From: Balanoglossus misakiensis
Taxonomy: Eukaryota > Hemichordata
Direction of reading: 5' to 3'
DNA length: 64,000 bases
Assembly (NCBI GenBank): GCA_040954595.2
Contig: CM082580.2
Span: forward strand, 10,106,001-10,170,000
The translations under genes and the position numbers were made by a program. This document shows, in pieces, positions 1 through 16,300 of the stretch (position 1 is the stretch's first letter; each line of letters begins with the position of its first letter). The notes beneath the pieces were generated by a model. The model saw only the letters and a list, made by a program, of their open reading frames with translations, made no database searches and was not told where the DNA came from.

Positions 1-3000
1 CGATGAAATGATGGCTTGATTGATGCCGGAGTTGCCATGGAATGTTGGCTATGCTCGCGTCCGCCATGAATCATAGAGACGCTGATTAATAAAACCGCTA
101 GGTTCACTCTACCTTTCATTCTGTTATTATTATGGTTTAACTTCAAGACATGACTGATAGCCCGCAAACTACAGAGAACATTGATTGGGGATTCCGTTCG
201 AGCTGAACCACATGGCGTTCTTTGAGAAAAAAATGATCCAGAATTTGCTTAAATTTATTTTTAGAAGTTTCATAAGACAGGAAGACTGAGTTTTACAGCT
301 ATAGCTATACTGACATAGTATAGCCTTTTCTTCTTGACAAAATAATTTTCAAAAAACGAAATTGAACAGCAACTGCATCGTCTGCGACGCGAATACGTGA
401 GATTAAACGTGCGCTTCCAACAAACAAGCCAGGGCGAGCGTGACTGTACGTCATTCTTGTAAGATTACAATAATATCAAAGGAAATGTCTCCTGTGCGGT
501 GTGCTCCAGATGATTGATGTCATTAGGAAGCGCGATAGCAGTGATGATAAGCGAACGACATGCGAGGCGGGAAATGAAATACACTGATGTGTACCATTCC
601 ATTTTACTTCCCAGTTGGAAAGTGACTTCGTTTCTTGACAATTTACGAGCTCCGTCGGCATGCCGTTGTTCTGTGTACCGGCTTTCGTTTCTTCGTCGTG
701 TACTCCTCGCCAGATATTTACTCCGGGGCCTTATTAATTTTCTGCGTTAAAATGTAAAAGAAAGGACTAAGAAAATAAAAAAATCCATGTTTTATTGAGA
801 TGTAGTCATACAGAATAGAATGAATCGGTGACTCCTCCTTGAATGCGACGAAGGCGTTTATCGCCTGTCGCCGAAGGTCGAACGGATTCTCGGTGCGATG
901 TCGTCAGAGACAAGGCGCCATCAATCAGGGAGGAAAACGTGTTAAAAACACGGCCGTATATTTCGGCGTTAGCGTCAGCGTGACCAAGTGCAAGGTCGAT
1001 TATTTGAGATAATACCGTAATAAATGAGGAGAGAGAGGAAATGGAACACCAGTAAAGGAACCATTTATCATATCAGGATGTGTAATAACGAGCCTCCGCT
1101 CGCACCCTTCGATTTATGCTGCGGGTTAGGATATCAGTCACTTCAAACCATCTCCGTAGCTAACTAGACGGAACCTCTTGTTCATAAGTCTGACGTTTCC
1201 ATCTATTCGCTCACCTGCATTAGCCGAGCGCGTTACTTATCTCGTCCGATGACAACTGAATCTTTGAGGCAAAAGCTCCCTAACCTTGTTTTGAAAAAAA
1301 AATCGCTTGTCAGAGAATCTGTTCATGATTCTTCATATAGGTACGTAGGTGCCAAAATATGTAGTTGTGGAGAAAACGAGCTGTGCACTCAACAATGCTT
1401 TCTCTGGCAACCGCCGTTATCACGCGCCTTATTTTTTGTATTGTCAAAAGTTGTCATGGTAACACGCAGCGGAATACAAGTAGGGGTTGTGGTATAGCCT
1501 TGAGCCACAACATCAAACTGATTCAAATCTGTCAAAGGATCGTGCTCCAGCACTGAACCAAACCAAGCGGTTATAAAATGCACGGGTAAAGCCCAATGTC
1601 AAGATTATTATTTGCGACATTGGGTGTCACGTTTCATCGCGAGATTCAAACTCGATGCAGAATATGCACGACCTTCTGCTAGTCATGTTCAGAGCACGTG
1701 AATTGTGTTTTTTGACATCAACCGAACATTTCGCAAATACCGGTCTTTATGTAAAATAAAATAAAAAGGAAAAACAATCACCAACGCCACATTGCCAGGG
1801 ACTGCAAAATAAACCCAGCTTAATAAAGAGATTGATAAGTTGAGGCAGAGAACTCCTCTGAGGCAGTTTTCTAAATCCCAGTAGTGTTAATTTGTACAAT
1901 GGGTAAAAGCGTAAACAATTTAGTGGATGCTCTCAAGTATTATAAGCCGATTGCCTTGACTCACGAATATACTGCCTTTTCAGGGATATTCAAACAAAAA
2001 ATGGAAACTGAAGGAAATTAAGGGGATGCACCATTGTGGAGCTATGGCAACCAATAATAGAGTGAGTATTTATAGAGTATCCAAATTTTACCTGGCGGTT
2101 GGTTGGCTTGCTCAGAACCGGGTGATTTTTCAGCTAAAATCCCCGCTTTACTATTGTATCAGTAAAAAATAATCCAACTACAGGACATTTTTTCCAAAAA
2201 CGGGCTGGCGCGGAAGAAGAACATAATTTGCCTATATCTTCTTTCTCAATTGACACTCCTCGAAAAATCGAGGTTTTGAACATCATTACGTCACAATATT
2301 AGTGTCACATAGTTTTCGTTTCTGAATAACATATAATGACATATAAACCAACCAGAGCGCTAATTTGCAGAGCTATAAGACATATTAACAGTATCACGAG
2401 AACACGTCATTGTCTTCAAGAAAGAGAGAGATATTTGATGGTTAGTCACGTTTTTCATCATGGCGTGTTTCGTTTAAGACGTGTTAGAACGCGACAAAAC
2501 CAGTACTAACAGGAATATTGGCGAAAATCGCCATTTAATGTGCGTCAACCTCCTTAAGCGCATATAAAGTGCCTGCATTAGATTACTTGATTCATCGGAG
2601 GAAATCAAACATTAATGGCCCGATAATGAATTTATGATGAAAACGTGAGGCCTGTACAGTGAATTTATCTTCGAAATACAGAAACACAAAAATGAAGTAC
2701 ATGATGTATTTTGTACAGATTATAAACACAGCGGAGAGTGTTTCCCAGAGATACTTGAAGATATATTCTCAGATCAGTTGTCTTTATAATCGCCGTACTA
2801 CACGGAGTCCTATTGTTAGGAGCAGGGGCTTTAATGAGACGCTTGTATTGTATTTTTGGCACTAAATCACATCCTACGTTCATTAGAAACCCTCTTTGTG
2901 TCCGCTTCTTGCGGTGTATGGCTGTGTGAATCCTCTCAAGTTGTTTTCCTGTTTACGCGTTACTATGCTTTAACTGTGCGCACGTAAATATGTTTGCATG

Positions 3001-3479
3001 GTATTTCCTGTGTTGTTGTGTTGTGATGAGCAGGGTCGTGTAATTTGTGATGAAGATGGCACTCAAAAATAGCCACCCGGTTACAAGGTGTGTGGCTTTT
3101 TTCCGTTACTGGTTGCATAACTAACATTAACCACGACACTCTACTTTATATCTCGATGGACAAACTACAGGCCATTGCCCGCAATGCAGTGTGGGAAGAG
3201 GAGGGACTGAATTAAATTGCACCGAAATACGCGCGTACCTATCCCATGTGCAAACATTGATTTTACCGTGGCCGTGTGCACTTATGTGTGTAGAACAGGT
3301 TCTTCCTCTAATGTGATAGGAAATGTATGGTGTTGTTGTTGTTGTTGTTGTTTGCTGCCGATGTTGTTGTTGTTGCTGGTGTTATTTGCTGCTGATGTTG
3401 GTGAACGGGTGAATGAGTCATTTGCCGTGTTCGATGAACGTACGGTTTCATTTTCCTGTCATCGAAACCTTGGAGATAA
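1..3479. other. intergenic DNA, no supported gene
   Basis: No ORF here has protein-like composition joined to convincing splice sites. A GTT-type triplet run lies at about 3331-3385. A short inverted repeat with 9-bp arms sits at 1592-1600 and 1616-1624 around a 15-nt loop. The interval ends at the TAA target-site duplication of the first MITE. Nothing else was recognised. Confidence 0.6.
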
Positions 3480-4216
3480 GGGAGCATTCGTTTTTTACAG
3501 GGAGGGGGGGGGCCGGTGGAAATCAGGGGGGGGGGTTTACTTTTACAAAGCAGTTTTTAGGGGGGGACAAATTTTATAATCAAGGGATTATTATATAGGG
3601 ACTGAAAGGGGGGGACTTGAAAACTTTGACGACTAAATATTTATTTTGAGTCCACAAAAATGCAGTTTCGCGTCCTTTATTTTACAAAATTTTCTAATGT
3701 GGGAGGGGGACACCCCCTCCCACACCCACCCCCTCCATTCATCAACACCTTTCAATCATTGACTGGTTTATCTTGTGTCCCAGGTCAGGGGACTTGCCCC
3801 CACCCCATAATAACTTTGAGCGGCGACGTTAATTTGCTTTTGCTGGGTTCATTAAAATGCAGCTTTGAGCTCTGTATTTTATAAAATTTTCTTATGTGGG
3901 AGGGGGACACCCCCTCCCAAACCCACCCCCTTCAATTCTCGGTTTACAATGTCTCCCAACACAGAATACAAATACTTAAAAAATAAAAACAATGTTCAGT
4001 TTTACTACCCACTGATGAGGGGAAACATCGGTTTCAAATTCTTTTCATGGGAGCGCTGTGTCCATGATAAGTTAAATCCAGTGGATAAACTTTTTTTTTT
4101 GGGGGGGGGGGTCACATTTTAAAAAAGTAATTTCCAGGGGGGGTTGCCTTTTACGTTTAGTCGGCGACTCAAATTCCACCGGCCCCCCCCCCTCCCTGTA
4201 AAAAACGAATGCTCCC
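3480..4216. mobile_element. PIF/Harbinger-like MITE, copy 1
   Basis: Non-autonomous DNA element of about 737 bp. It has long terminal inverted repeats beginning GGGAGCATTCG and is flanked by a 3-bp TAA duplication (3477-3479 and 4217-4219). TWA 3-bp duplications are typical of the PIF/Harbinger superfamily, so the class assignment is an inference. The left arm carries many G runs and the right arm many C runs on the plus strand. The interior (for example 3945-4060) is shared, in reverse orientation, with the elements at 22487-23287 and 49727-50636. No transposase is encoded. Confidence 0.8.
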
Positions 4217-4219
4217 TAA

Positions 4220-6541
4220 CAGAGCGCGCCTTGGGCGTCTGACGTAATTTACTTTGGTCTAAGCAGAAATCGTCGGTCACCCCTTAGTCACACGATGTTT
4301 TCATTTGTTGTTGTTTTAGAAGGTATATACTCCTTGTATATAGCCGCCGGCTGGATAATTAAAGTCACCTTGCCCAGAGAGAGAGAGAGAAAAAAACGAA
4401 TGGGTCGTAAAGATAAATCGGACAGATAGAACATATTGACGTGGATTTTTTTTCATCTACTTGGCGCCATTTGACAATTCGTCGGTTCTCACTGGGAGGT
4501 GCTGTTACCAGGGTAACACGATGGACATCACGGTGTGACACTCGCCATAAATTTTGACTTCTTCAATTTACATATACCCATGCTTTGTCTTACATTTACA
4601 TATACCTATATACTCTTTGAGTTACCATTTGGTGGCGCACTTTTTTCACGTGGCCCGCGCTGCGAAAATCAGTGATTTGCTAGATCTCAACTCCCATGGT
4701 AATCAGTGGATGAATTTGCATAGGTGACCGTGTGCCTTCAGAGTCGCATCCGCTTACCAACATCCGGGCTCCCAGAGTGTGTATTTGAATAAGAGTAGGG
4801 TTTTTCTGTCGTGTGTGATGTACATTATGCATTGTATTATCCACGAAACTCGAAGCGTTCATCACGAAATCAAGGCATCTTGACTAGAACGGTGTCGTAC
4901 TCATATTTCGCATTCGCCTCTCGTTTCTGAGATTAAGTTTTCATCAGCGCCGCGGCGCAGGAACAACGATTGTGCAGTAGGCTGTAATTGCACCCTAATT
5001 CCGAACGATTGCGTTTATCCCCAGCAGGTCAACCGTCCAGAGATGAAGTTTGAATAACGCATAAGATATCGGATGTTTTTCTACGCATGTGCCACGAGTA
5101 CCAGCAACACACACCCACCTTAGCTCTACCGTAATCAACAACTTTGATGGATCACACCGGTAACTAAAATGACCCAGTCAACAGCCCCGCCGTCCTTATC
5201 AAGCTGTTTTCACTGATTTTATTCCGTGTTGTGTACGTCATCATCAACTGGGCCTACGTCAGTGCACTGGTGTCCTGGTGCTTCATCTCACCCTGGATCA
5301 ACGCCTGTGTATCTCTGCTCATCTTCAACAAGCTCGCCTCTCACTCCATCATCTTCATCCCTGTCATCCCCATCGCAGCTTCCGATCTCATCACATTACT
5401 CCCCATCTATAGCCCCCACTTTATATCCTCGTCACCACCGCAACGTGAGCAATTTCTTATTAACACGATTAATCCTACGTCCAACAATTCAATAAAAACC
5501 CAAATAGTATGTGGGAGATATACGTGTCAGTGAACGGTCAACGGCACGGCGCGCCCGGAACATGCCTGACGTCATTGCATAAAAGCGAAACCCCACTAAA
5601 ACTGTGTTTGTTTGGAGATTGGGCGTTTTATCTTCTTTCAAGTCACACCGCGTCTCTCGCCCTACATGTTCCGTCTCAACTTGTGATAATATCAATGAGT
5701 AAGGAAGAAGATCAGAGATGCCATAATAATCTCTAGAAACCGAAAAAGATCCAGGAGTAAACAACTTTTCGCCTGGGGGAAAATTCCTAGTAATTCATGA
5801 AGTTTGCGTTCAGTTTTTTTTCAAGTCACTGACATAATCTTTTCGCTTTATTTTATCTTCTTGTTTTTTGTACAATAACACCATGCCTTGTCACTGCACC
5901 GCATTCCCACTAGGTACAATAAAGTTATGAGTTTGTTATGTTTCATGCAGAATCTGCACACAAAAACAGGAGACAATGCAAAAGCAATTTGCTCACATTT
6001 TATTCACCCACAGAATAGATACACAAGTATTTTCATTTTGTTGTCATTTCACTCGGAGTCAGATGAGTTATAGTTCAACTGACTATAGAGGACGGGAAAA
6101 ACATGTTATTGATATGTTTCTGTCAATGCCAGGCGAATTTAGCATCGCGCCATAACTAACAAAATGCCTCTTCAAACTCTAGGTGTCTCGTCATGTCTGT
6201 TGGGAGTTCGTGTATTAAGTTTAAAGGGTTGGCAACAGTGTTAAAGTGTACAATAAAACTCACTGAACAGCATCAGGAGTTCGACAAAATTTCAATAAAA
6301 TTTTGGATCCCCGCCATTTTGTCGAATACCCATCGAATTCATTTACTCTCGGTATGGGCGATAAAACACAATGACCTGCATGGATAAAGCTGTCCGCCCA
6401 TGGCAAAAATCCGATCAACACTTTCGTAACCGCCTGAGCGCCCAGCAGGAGATGTCGGCATCTCCATCGTTGACATGAAAAACATGACAATATGACAGAA
6501 CGACACATTACACGTCGTCGTCATTCGGCGCCTGCGCCTTA
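4220..6541. other. intergenic DNA with one possible exon
   Basis: Apart from a candidate hydrophobic exon at 5168-5442, nothing with coding character is evident. ORFs are short and not flanked by good splice sites. A GA-rich run occurs at 4376-4391. Confidence 0.5.
5168..5442 (+). CDS. possible exon encoding hydrophobic membrane segments
   Basis: One frame is open from just after a TAA at 5165 and reads as a very hydrophobic stretch (…RVVYVIINWAYVSALVSW…). It holds about three potential membrane segments. Codons end mostly in C or G, unlike the AT-rich surroundings. A plausible donor (AAC|GTGAGC) lies near 5442, and an AG that could serve as acceptor lies near 5183. No start codon, neighbouring exon or recognised family was found. 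It could be an exon of a gene spread outside the window, a pseudogene fragment or a chance open frame. Boundaries are approximate. Confidence 0.3.
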
Positions 6542-10003
<3,462 letters not shown>

Positions 10004-10631
10004 CTATGTGTGAGTAGGTGTATCGTCAGACCACGGTGGCATGGGCTTCGTTCAACCTACCAAAACAAGAATTCTTTTCCCGCTGCATTTCTAAAGTTCT
10101 GCGGAGAGTTCTGTTGTCCGCCCGGTTACAATAGCGTGCTACGTCAGCGCTGTTCTGTGGCTGACACCCTCGCAACTACCACTCGAAATCCCACCACTAC
10201 CAAAAAAAACGTAATCACTAAAGATTACCCGGCGCTCGCTCGTTGTTTGTTTTCGACTGGGGATTTTTTCTGTGCAACTTTGTTCCCTTGAAAACAAATC
10301 CGAACTTGTGTGAATGTTTAAGCTGGGTTACTGAGTGCGCTTATAGTTTCTTGCTTCGGTCCGCCTTCCAGTGCGCATGTTGGTGGGTTTGTTGGCAGGC
10401 AGTGTATGTAGTGGTGGCTTGGGGAATGAATAGAAGCATTGTAGTTTGGAATCTTTCTTTCGTTTATCTACTTACGATTGTGTGGCCTCCTATACAGTCT
10501 GTAAATTTCTCAAGGTTCAAAGAAACCATTAATTACGAAGTGAAGGGGGAGTCGGCAAATCTTAGAGAAGAGTGAAAGGTACATAAAAGATGATAAAAGA
10601 AGATCGAGGAGGAAAATGGCGAGGAAAACAC

Positions 10632-12072
10632 TCATTGGGTTCCCTTTGGAAGCACTTTTCTTCTGGCCAATAGCCTTCTCCGAATGAAGTCATGCAATTC
10701 TGCTGGTAACAATGACAACGGGATGGAGACTAGCTTGGCATCCCAGCCTGCTGCGTAGCGAGGTCTTGGGCACACGGATGTGAGGGCGTGCTCCATGCAG
10801 TCAATGACCCGGTATATCTTGGTGCTTGTTGTCTCCCTCGCCGTTTGCACCATAAAGGATTTGACTGAAGAAAATTAAAGGTATTGCGTTACAGGCGGCG
10901 ATGCACTGGGAGAATGTATTAAAAGGGACAGTATATGTAACCTTGCTTAAACGGCGTTTCCTATTCGAAGCAGGGTTCTCAATCGCTTTTGAGGCAACGT
11001 TCAGCCTTAAGAATATTTGACTTCAAAACGTGAGACGCAATCATTACGCCAAACTTACATCTCTGGTACCACTCTTCGCCGTACTCCTCCCTGATTTCAG
11101 GCGTCAGACCGTTCCACCGGTCATCCATGCGTTCCTCATAACTCTCAGTCCGAAATATTTCGGTTCGAAAGTACCCTGGTTCCAAGATGTGCACGGAAAC
11201 GTTGAATGGCTTCAACCACAACCTGTAGAGATGACAACACATTATTTGACAATGATCTTCGCTTGATGGTCGAATCTGTCCACAGCAATGGAGAGGCGAA
11301 GCACTGTAACATAGCAGAGATCAGCATTTACCTTATAGCATCAGAAAAGCACTCGACGCCATATTTGGAAATGCAGTATGGCAACGAAGTCTCGTATGCC
11401 ATTCGGCCCGCGACACTGGCCACGTTCACTATCCGACCCTTGGCCTTTTTGATCAGCGGAACAAAAGCCATGGTAACCTGGATAAGTCCCAGCGTGTTCA
11501 CTTCGAAGGTTGATCGATAGTCGTCACGTGACATCCAGTCCGGCATCCCTATGCCACCGAGAATTCCGGCATTGTTGACGAGTCCCCACAAACCTTAATT
11601 AAGAGAAGATTATGCATGAGTTATGTCGTAATCGCAGGTGAAAGTTAGCGCAGGAAAATTCGTTTTCTGGGACTGAGAAAGACTGATAAATAAGGAAATG
11701 GATAACCAATGATTTTAAAGGGAAAATTCAAATTTACATAAACCCACCTGTGCCATCTGGCAGGAACGCCTTCACCTGCTCGAAAGCTGCAGCGATGCTT
11801 TCGTCATTTGTGACATCCAGTCTAACAGTTTTAAGACGTTCTGATGACTCAGTCTTGAGCGCTTCCTCTCCCTTCTCTGTCAGACAGGCCGCGATGACGT
11901 TGAACCCCTTCTTGTCCAGTCTCTTGGCTAACTGGTTTCCGAAACCGTGGTCGCAGCCTGTTATAAGCACATATTTCGACGGAATACCCGAGATGATCGG
12001 CAATCTTCGGTACCAGTCGTAAACTTTGAATGCGACGAAGGCAACGAGCAGAAGACACACCGAGCAAAACAT
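10632..12072 (-). CDS. SDR9C-type retinol/hydroxysteroid dehydrogenase, gene A
   Basis: NAD(P)-dependent oxidation or reduction of retinol or steroid hydroxyls at the ER membrane is the usual role of the RDH16/HSD17B6/DHRS9 group. Four coding exons: 12072-11748, 11593-11332, 11222-11059 and 10864-10632; 327 aa. Visible features are an N-terminal hydrophobic anchor (about 1-17), the cofactor motif TGCDHGFG (38-45), NNAG (115-118), catalytic Ser168, and YCISK with Tyr181 and Lys185. The C-terminal signature CMEHAL…AGWDAK is typical of this subfamily. The start is preceded by a TTTCAG acceptor, implying an intron in the 5'UTR. Length and motifs indicate an active enzyme. It is a near copy of the gene at 20498-22286. 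The substrate cannot be read from sequence. Confidence 0.93.
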
Positions 12073-12109
12073 TCTGAAATGAATAAGCGAGAAATTTAAC
12101 ATTTGTGTA

Positions 12110-13290
12110 TTTTCACACGCATTTGGATGGGGGAAGTGTCATTTAGGCCGCCTTTTCATGCTGTACACGTTTTACTGTATTTTAGCAGTCAATTAGCGTG
12201 GAACGGTAGCAGACAAAGCATATGTAATCAGGTTGGTATTTTCCGAGTCTGGGTCACCGTGACCCGGAGTCTAGGTCACCGAGACTAGACTAACTCATGA
12301 GACTAAGTGGCCTATTTACGTTTACGGCTGGCATATTGTGTAGGGATTTGAAAGTTGGTGCTTTCTGTCTATACATGCACGGACGGTCGTGCGTGCGTGG
12401 AGGAACTGTGATGCACGGCAAGCACTGGCCTCCACCTTCAAAGTACATGTATTACAAAGCCAAGTCTTACCTTACTGTTCAAAAACTACAAGAGGGATAA
12501 GAGGGAGAACTTCAGAACTGATTGTGACACACCAAACTGGTTGAGAGGTCCAGGCAACTCCTTTGGACTGCGGCGGCGCACTGTGCTTTGACCTCGGGGA
12601 GGGGGGGGGGGTCCTGTGATTTGCGGATTCGTGGGAGGTGGGTCTAGTCTAGTCTGGTTCCCTGCCCCAATCCCACCGCTGGCTGCGCTACGCTAAATGG
12701 ACAATAAGCGTACCCGAAACAGAGTTCTCCATGATGCTGCAGAAAGTTATCAACTCTGAGAAAGTTATCAATAAAGTAACTATCCAGTATACAACTGCGA
12801 TCAAAGTAAAACTAGAAGTGCCATAGGCGAGTCACATCTATGAAGAAGTCTTAACACCGTTCTGTATTGTCTGGGGGAAATATATGCATTATATATTTAT
12901 CTCCTCAACGTTTTTATTCAACTGTAAATCAAAGGGTAATGTAATCTTTTTTCTCTTTCGCACGAGCCGAAAGGCTGGGATGAAAATAAGAGTTCTCATA
13001 TTCAGCCGGAGTAGTGTTTATGCGCTAATAAAATGTTCCCAAGAGAACAAACTGTTACGATCTGTAAAATTTCGCGAGGAAATTTAATCACCAACGAACA
13101 GAAGACTGGGTACTCGTAAACGAAGATTATAATAGTTGACAAATAAAATCGTTCGGAAACGTCCAATATATAGCCATAGGGCTAATAGTTTGTGTCAATC
13201 GCTGATCCCAGCAACCGAAAATCGATTCCGCAGCTTTCTCAGAATTTATCAGATACATGTAGCTGCAGCATCATACCGGAATTCTGGAAG
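12110..13290. other. intergenic spacer between SDR9C gene A and the lectin/GPS gene
   Basis: The two flanking genes are divergent, so this 1.2 kb should hold both promoters. A poly-G run lies at about 12600-12610. No TATA box or other element could be assigned with confidence. Confidence 0.45.
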
Positions 13291-13332
13291 ATGGGGTATC
13301 GAATGGAAGAAAATCATTTTAAGCTACGGCAG

Positions 13333-16300
13333 ATGGCCCAACTTATCAAGATTTCTGTGGTTTTGGCAGTAGTGTTTGTGGGACAAAACGGTAAGTGTTT
13401 TTTCACCACACCAATAAGGTGGCATACTCCACCTTGCTGCAGCTAAATCTTTGACAGATTGTGTGTGATTGGGGTGAACCGGATTAACTGGCGGGATGCC
13501 TCCAATCATGCGTCAGTGCTACGGATATGGAAAACTCTGTTTCGGGTACGCTTATTTTCTGGTCAACAAAGTCTTAAACGGTACTATTCAACGTATTCAA
13601 CGTTAGTATTAAACATATTAGTGTTGAAGGGCCGAAGTGCAGCAAATGCTATCAGTTGAGGAATCGTTCCTCAGCGGAATATTCGTTCACCATTTGCCTT
13701 TATTCTTATCACAGCTAAATTTTCAAACATTTAATTTCGATTGCTATTCTCGACTTCTAATCCGATTCTCACAATTTGTTTCAAATAAACATCATTCTAA
13801 TTATTCGCATTTGTGAAACAAAAAGCCGTCGTGTATAAGAAAGAAGTCTGAAGGTTCTTAGACCAAATTTCATACTGATAGAGGAATCATCTTTCAGGTA
13901 ATTGTCAGGTGGTTGTTAATGCTGTCAAACCCCTGCCGAGCAGCAAGATAGAACAGTTCTGTAAAAACTTTGGTCTACGCGTTGTCAAAGATGACAGCGA
14001 GGCAAAACACCAGAAAATAATTAAGGCACTTAATGAACAAGGCTTGGAAGACGAAAGACTGATTATTGATGCGCGGTTAGCGGACGACAGAAAGGTTGTA
14101 CGAACAAGCGACGGACAGGAGCTGACGTACAAGCCCTTCGCGAAAGGTTACCCGAGGAACAACGGGGATTGTATAGAAATGAAGTAAGTGTAATCAATTG
14201 AAATCAATCATGTAAATCAATTAAATTTGTCAGTAGTTACCCGTCCACACCCGTTCACTGTACACTGTATATGTTTTCTGTTAATGATTTCTGTAGATGT
14301 CCGATCCAAAGCAAAATTGATACACACTATACAGTCATTGTTACACTGCTTACAATTTTGGTTTTTGTAGTCTATCTCTCCAAGGCGGGTGGATGAACAG
14401 AGATTGTAATGATGAATACGATCCGATATGTGAAACTTCAAGTAAGTTGAGGTGTACTTGTATAAGCTTTCACTTTTGATGATGGTTGTGAATACATGTC
14501 ACCTGGATTAAGGCCAGAAAAGTCTCTGAAGAAATATAAATTACCGTCGGAAGCTTAGCTTTCACTGTAATGGGCTTAAGTGAGAAAATATTGATTAACC
14601 TTCCGTGTTACGCGAGTGTCGACTTATATACATGTATATAATTTTTGTTAATACTTCCATGCAAGGGGAAAATTTAAATGAGTTATAACACCGTTCTATC
14701 ATTTTATTGTAATTGGTTTTTTTTTTTCGATTATATTCTAAGTGGAAAATTCCATACATTTGTATATGAGAATTTATAATCTCCGAAATGCAAAATCTTC
14801 ATTACATTGAAAAAATCAACTTGTATTTCAGCAACATCCGAGCTTATATCCTTTAGAAAGGCAAACCAAGCGGATGCACATCAGCAGTGCAACAGTATCG
14901 GCTTTTATTTAGTGTCCGTCATAAACGCACGGAAACATAAAAAGATGTTTTCAGAATACTGTAATCCAAGGTGTCCTGGTCCACGCCATTTTCAAACGTG
15001 GGTCGCTGCACACATCGCGGCTGACAATGCAGTGAAGACTCGCAGTGGTTTGGTGTTGGAGTACACGCCCTTTGCCAAAACCGTGACCCAGCGGATAGAC
15101 CCCGGAAAGTGCATTTACATGTCGTGAGTGCAAATCAGTTGTGATTGTCATGAACTTGTAAATTATTCCATACTCTATTTAGCTTCATTTTCATAAATGC
15201 ATACACAAAGTATTCTGATATACACAGTGTATACTTTAAGTATACTAACTTTGTATTTTACAGAGTTCTATCATGGGTACAAATCATGTATACTCAAACT
15301 TCGTATTTTACAAAATATTCATTATGTGCAAATGAGCCAACATTTTGCCTTAACAATTTATTGGACAAAGTCACACTTTTTTCTCAAGTTTGTTTGGTAC
15401 GAAAAGTTGTATACACAAGAGAGACAATCAACATCACACAATTCTAATGGTACGCTACCTTGTATTTGTTTTGCTATTTATAACTGACCCTTCATAATCC
15501 GAGTTCGTTTATTTTGACAGATGTTCCCCACATGTAAAAGGAAATTGCGAGTGGTATACTACACCTTGTGATGGGGAACGGGAGTTTTGGTATCATTGCG
15601 GTAAGGGCAAATTGCTAGTGGAACCAAATGGTACTTCTCTTCATACGACGATGTGAAATACATTTATATGCTAAGAACGACAGAACTGTCACAATCCATT
15701 TTAAATTTGGTGATCTAAAAACAATAAGTTTACATTACCATGGCAAAAAAACTCTTTTTAGTGCATGCATGGGTTAATTACATGTCAGTACGGTGATGTA
15801 ATTATTCATGCATTTGGAACCAAATTTCTTGAAAATCTCTCATTTACGCCAGATATTAATTTAGCTATCTATAGGAATAAACTTAAACATTACATGCACG
15901 GTGTGCGTAGTGTCATCCCAAGCTTCTTTATCGCAATAGAATCCCGTTCATTAGGAATATATGATTACTGAGTTACACCATCTATAATAGATATTGCGAG
16001 TGATATCAAATTGATACAAATTGAAGTTTGTCAAGCGTCAGTGCACGTATAAGGTAGACTGTATTCATCGTGTCAAGGTATCTGAAATGTGATCTCTTTC
16101 AGTGAGTTTTTCAAGATACAAATTTTTCATTATAAATTTTATTATTTATCGTATAAATGCGATCTCTGTAGCGCCATCAGAATTTAACACGATTGTATTA
16201 TGGCCATGAAACCTAACACTTTAGGTTTAAGCTTATTCACATTAGGCGGGTCGCATGCGTGGTTGTAGTGTTGCAGATGGAATTAATAAAATATACACAT

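Noticed and set aside
1592-1624. 9-bp stem-loop considered as a histone-type 3' stem-loop
   Set aside because: Sequence does not match the histone consensus and no histone gene is nearby.
10020-10110. ATG near 10096 as first exon of the cysteine-rich gene
   Set aside because: Its best donor (TTTG|GTAGGT) leaves a phase that gives a stop at once in the next exon. A weaker donor/acceptor pair is possible but not convincing.
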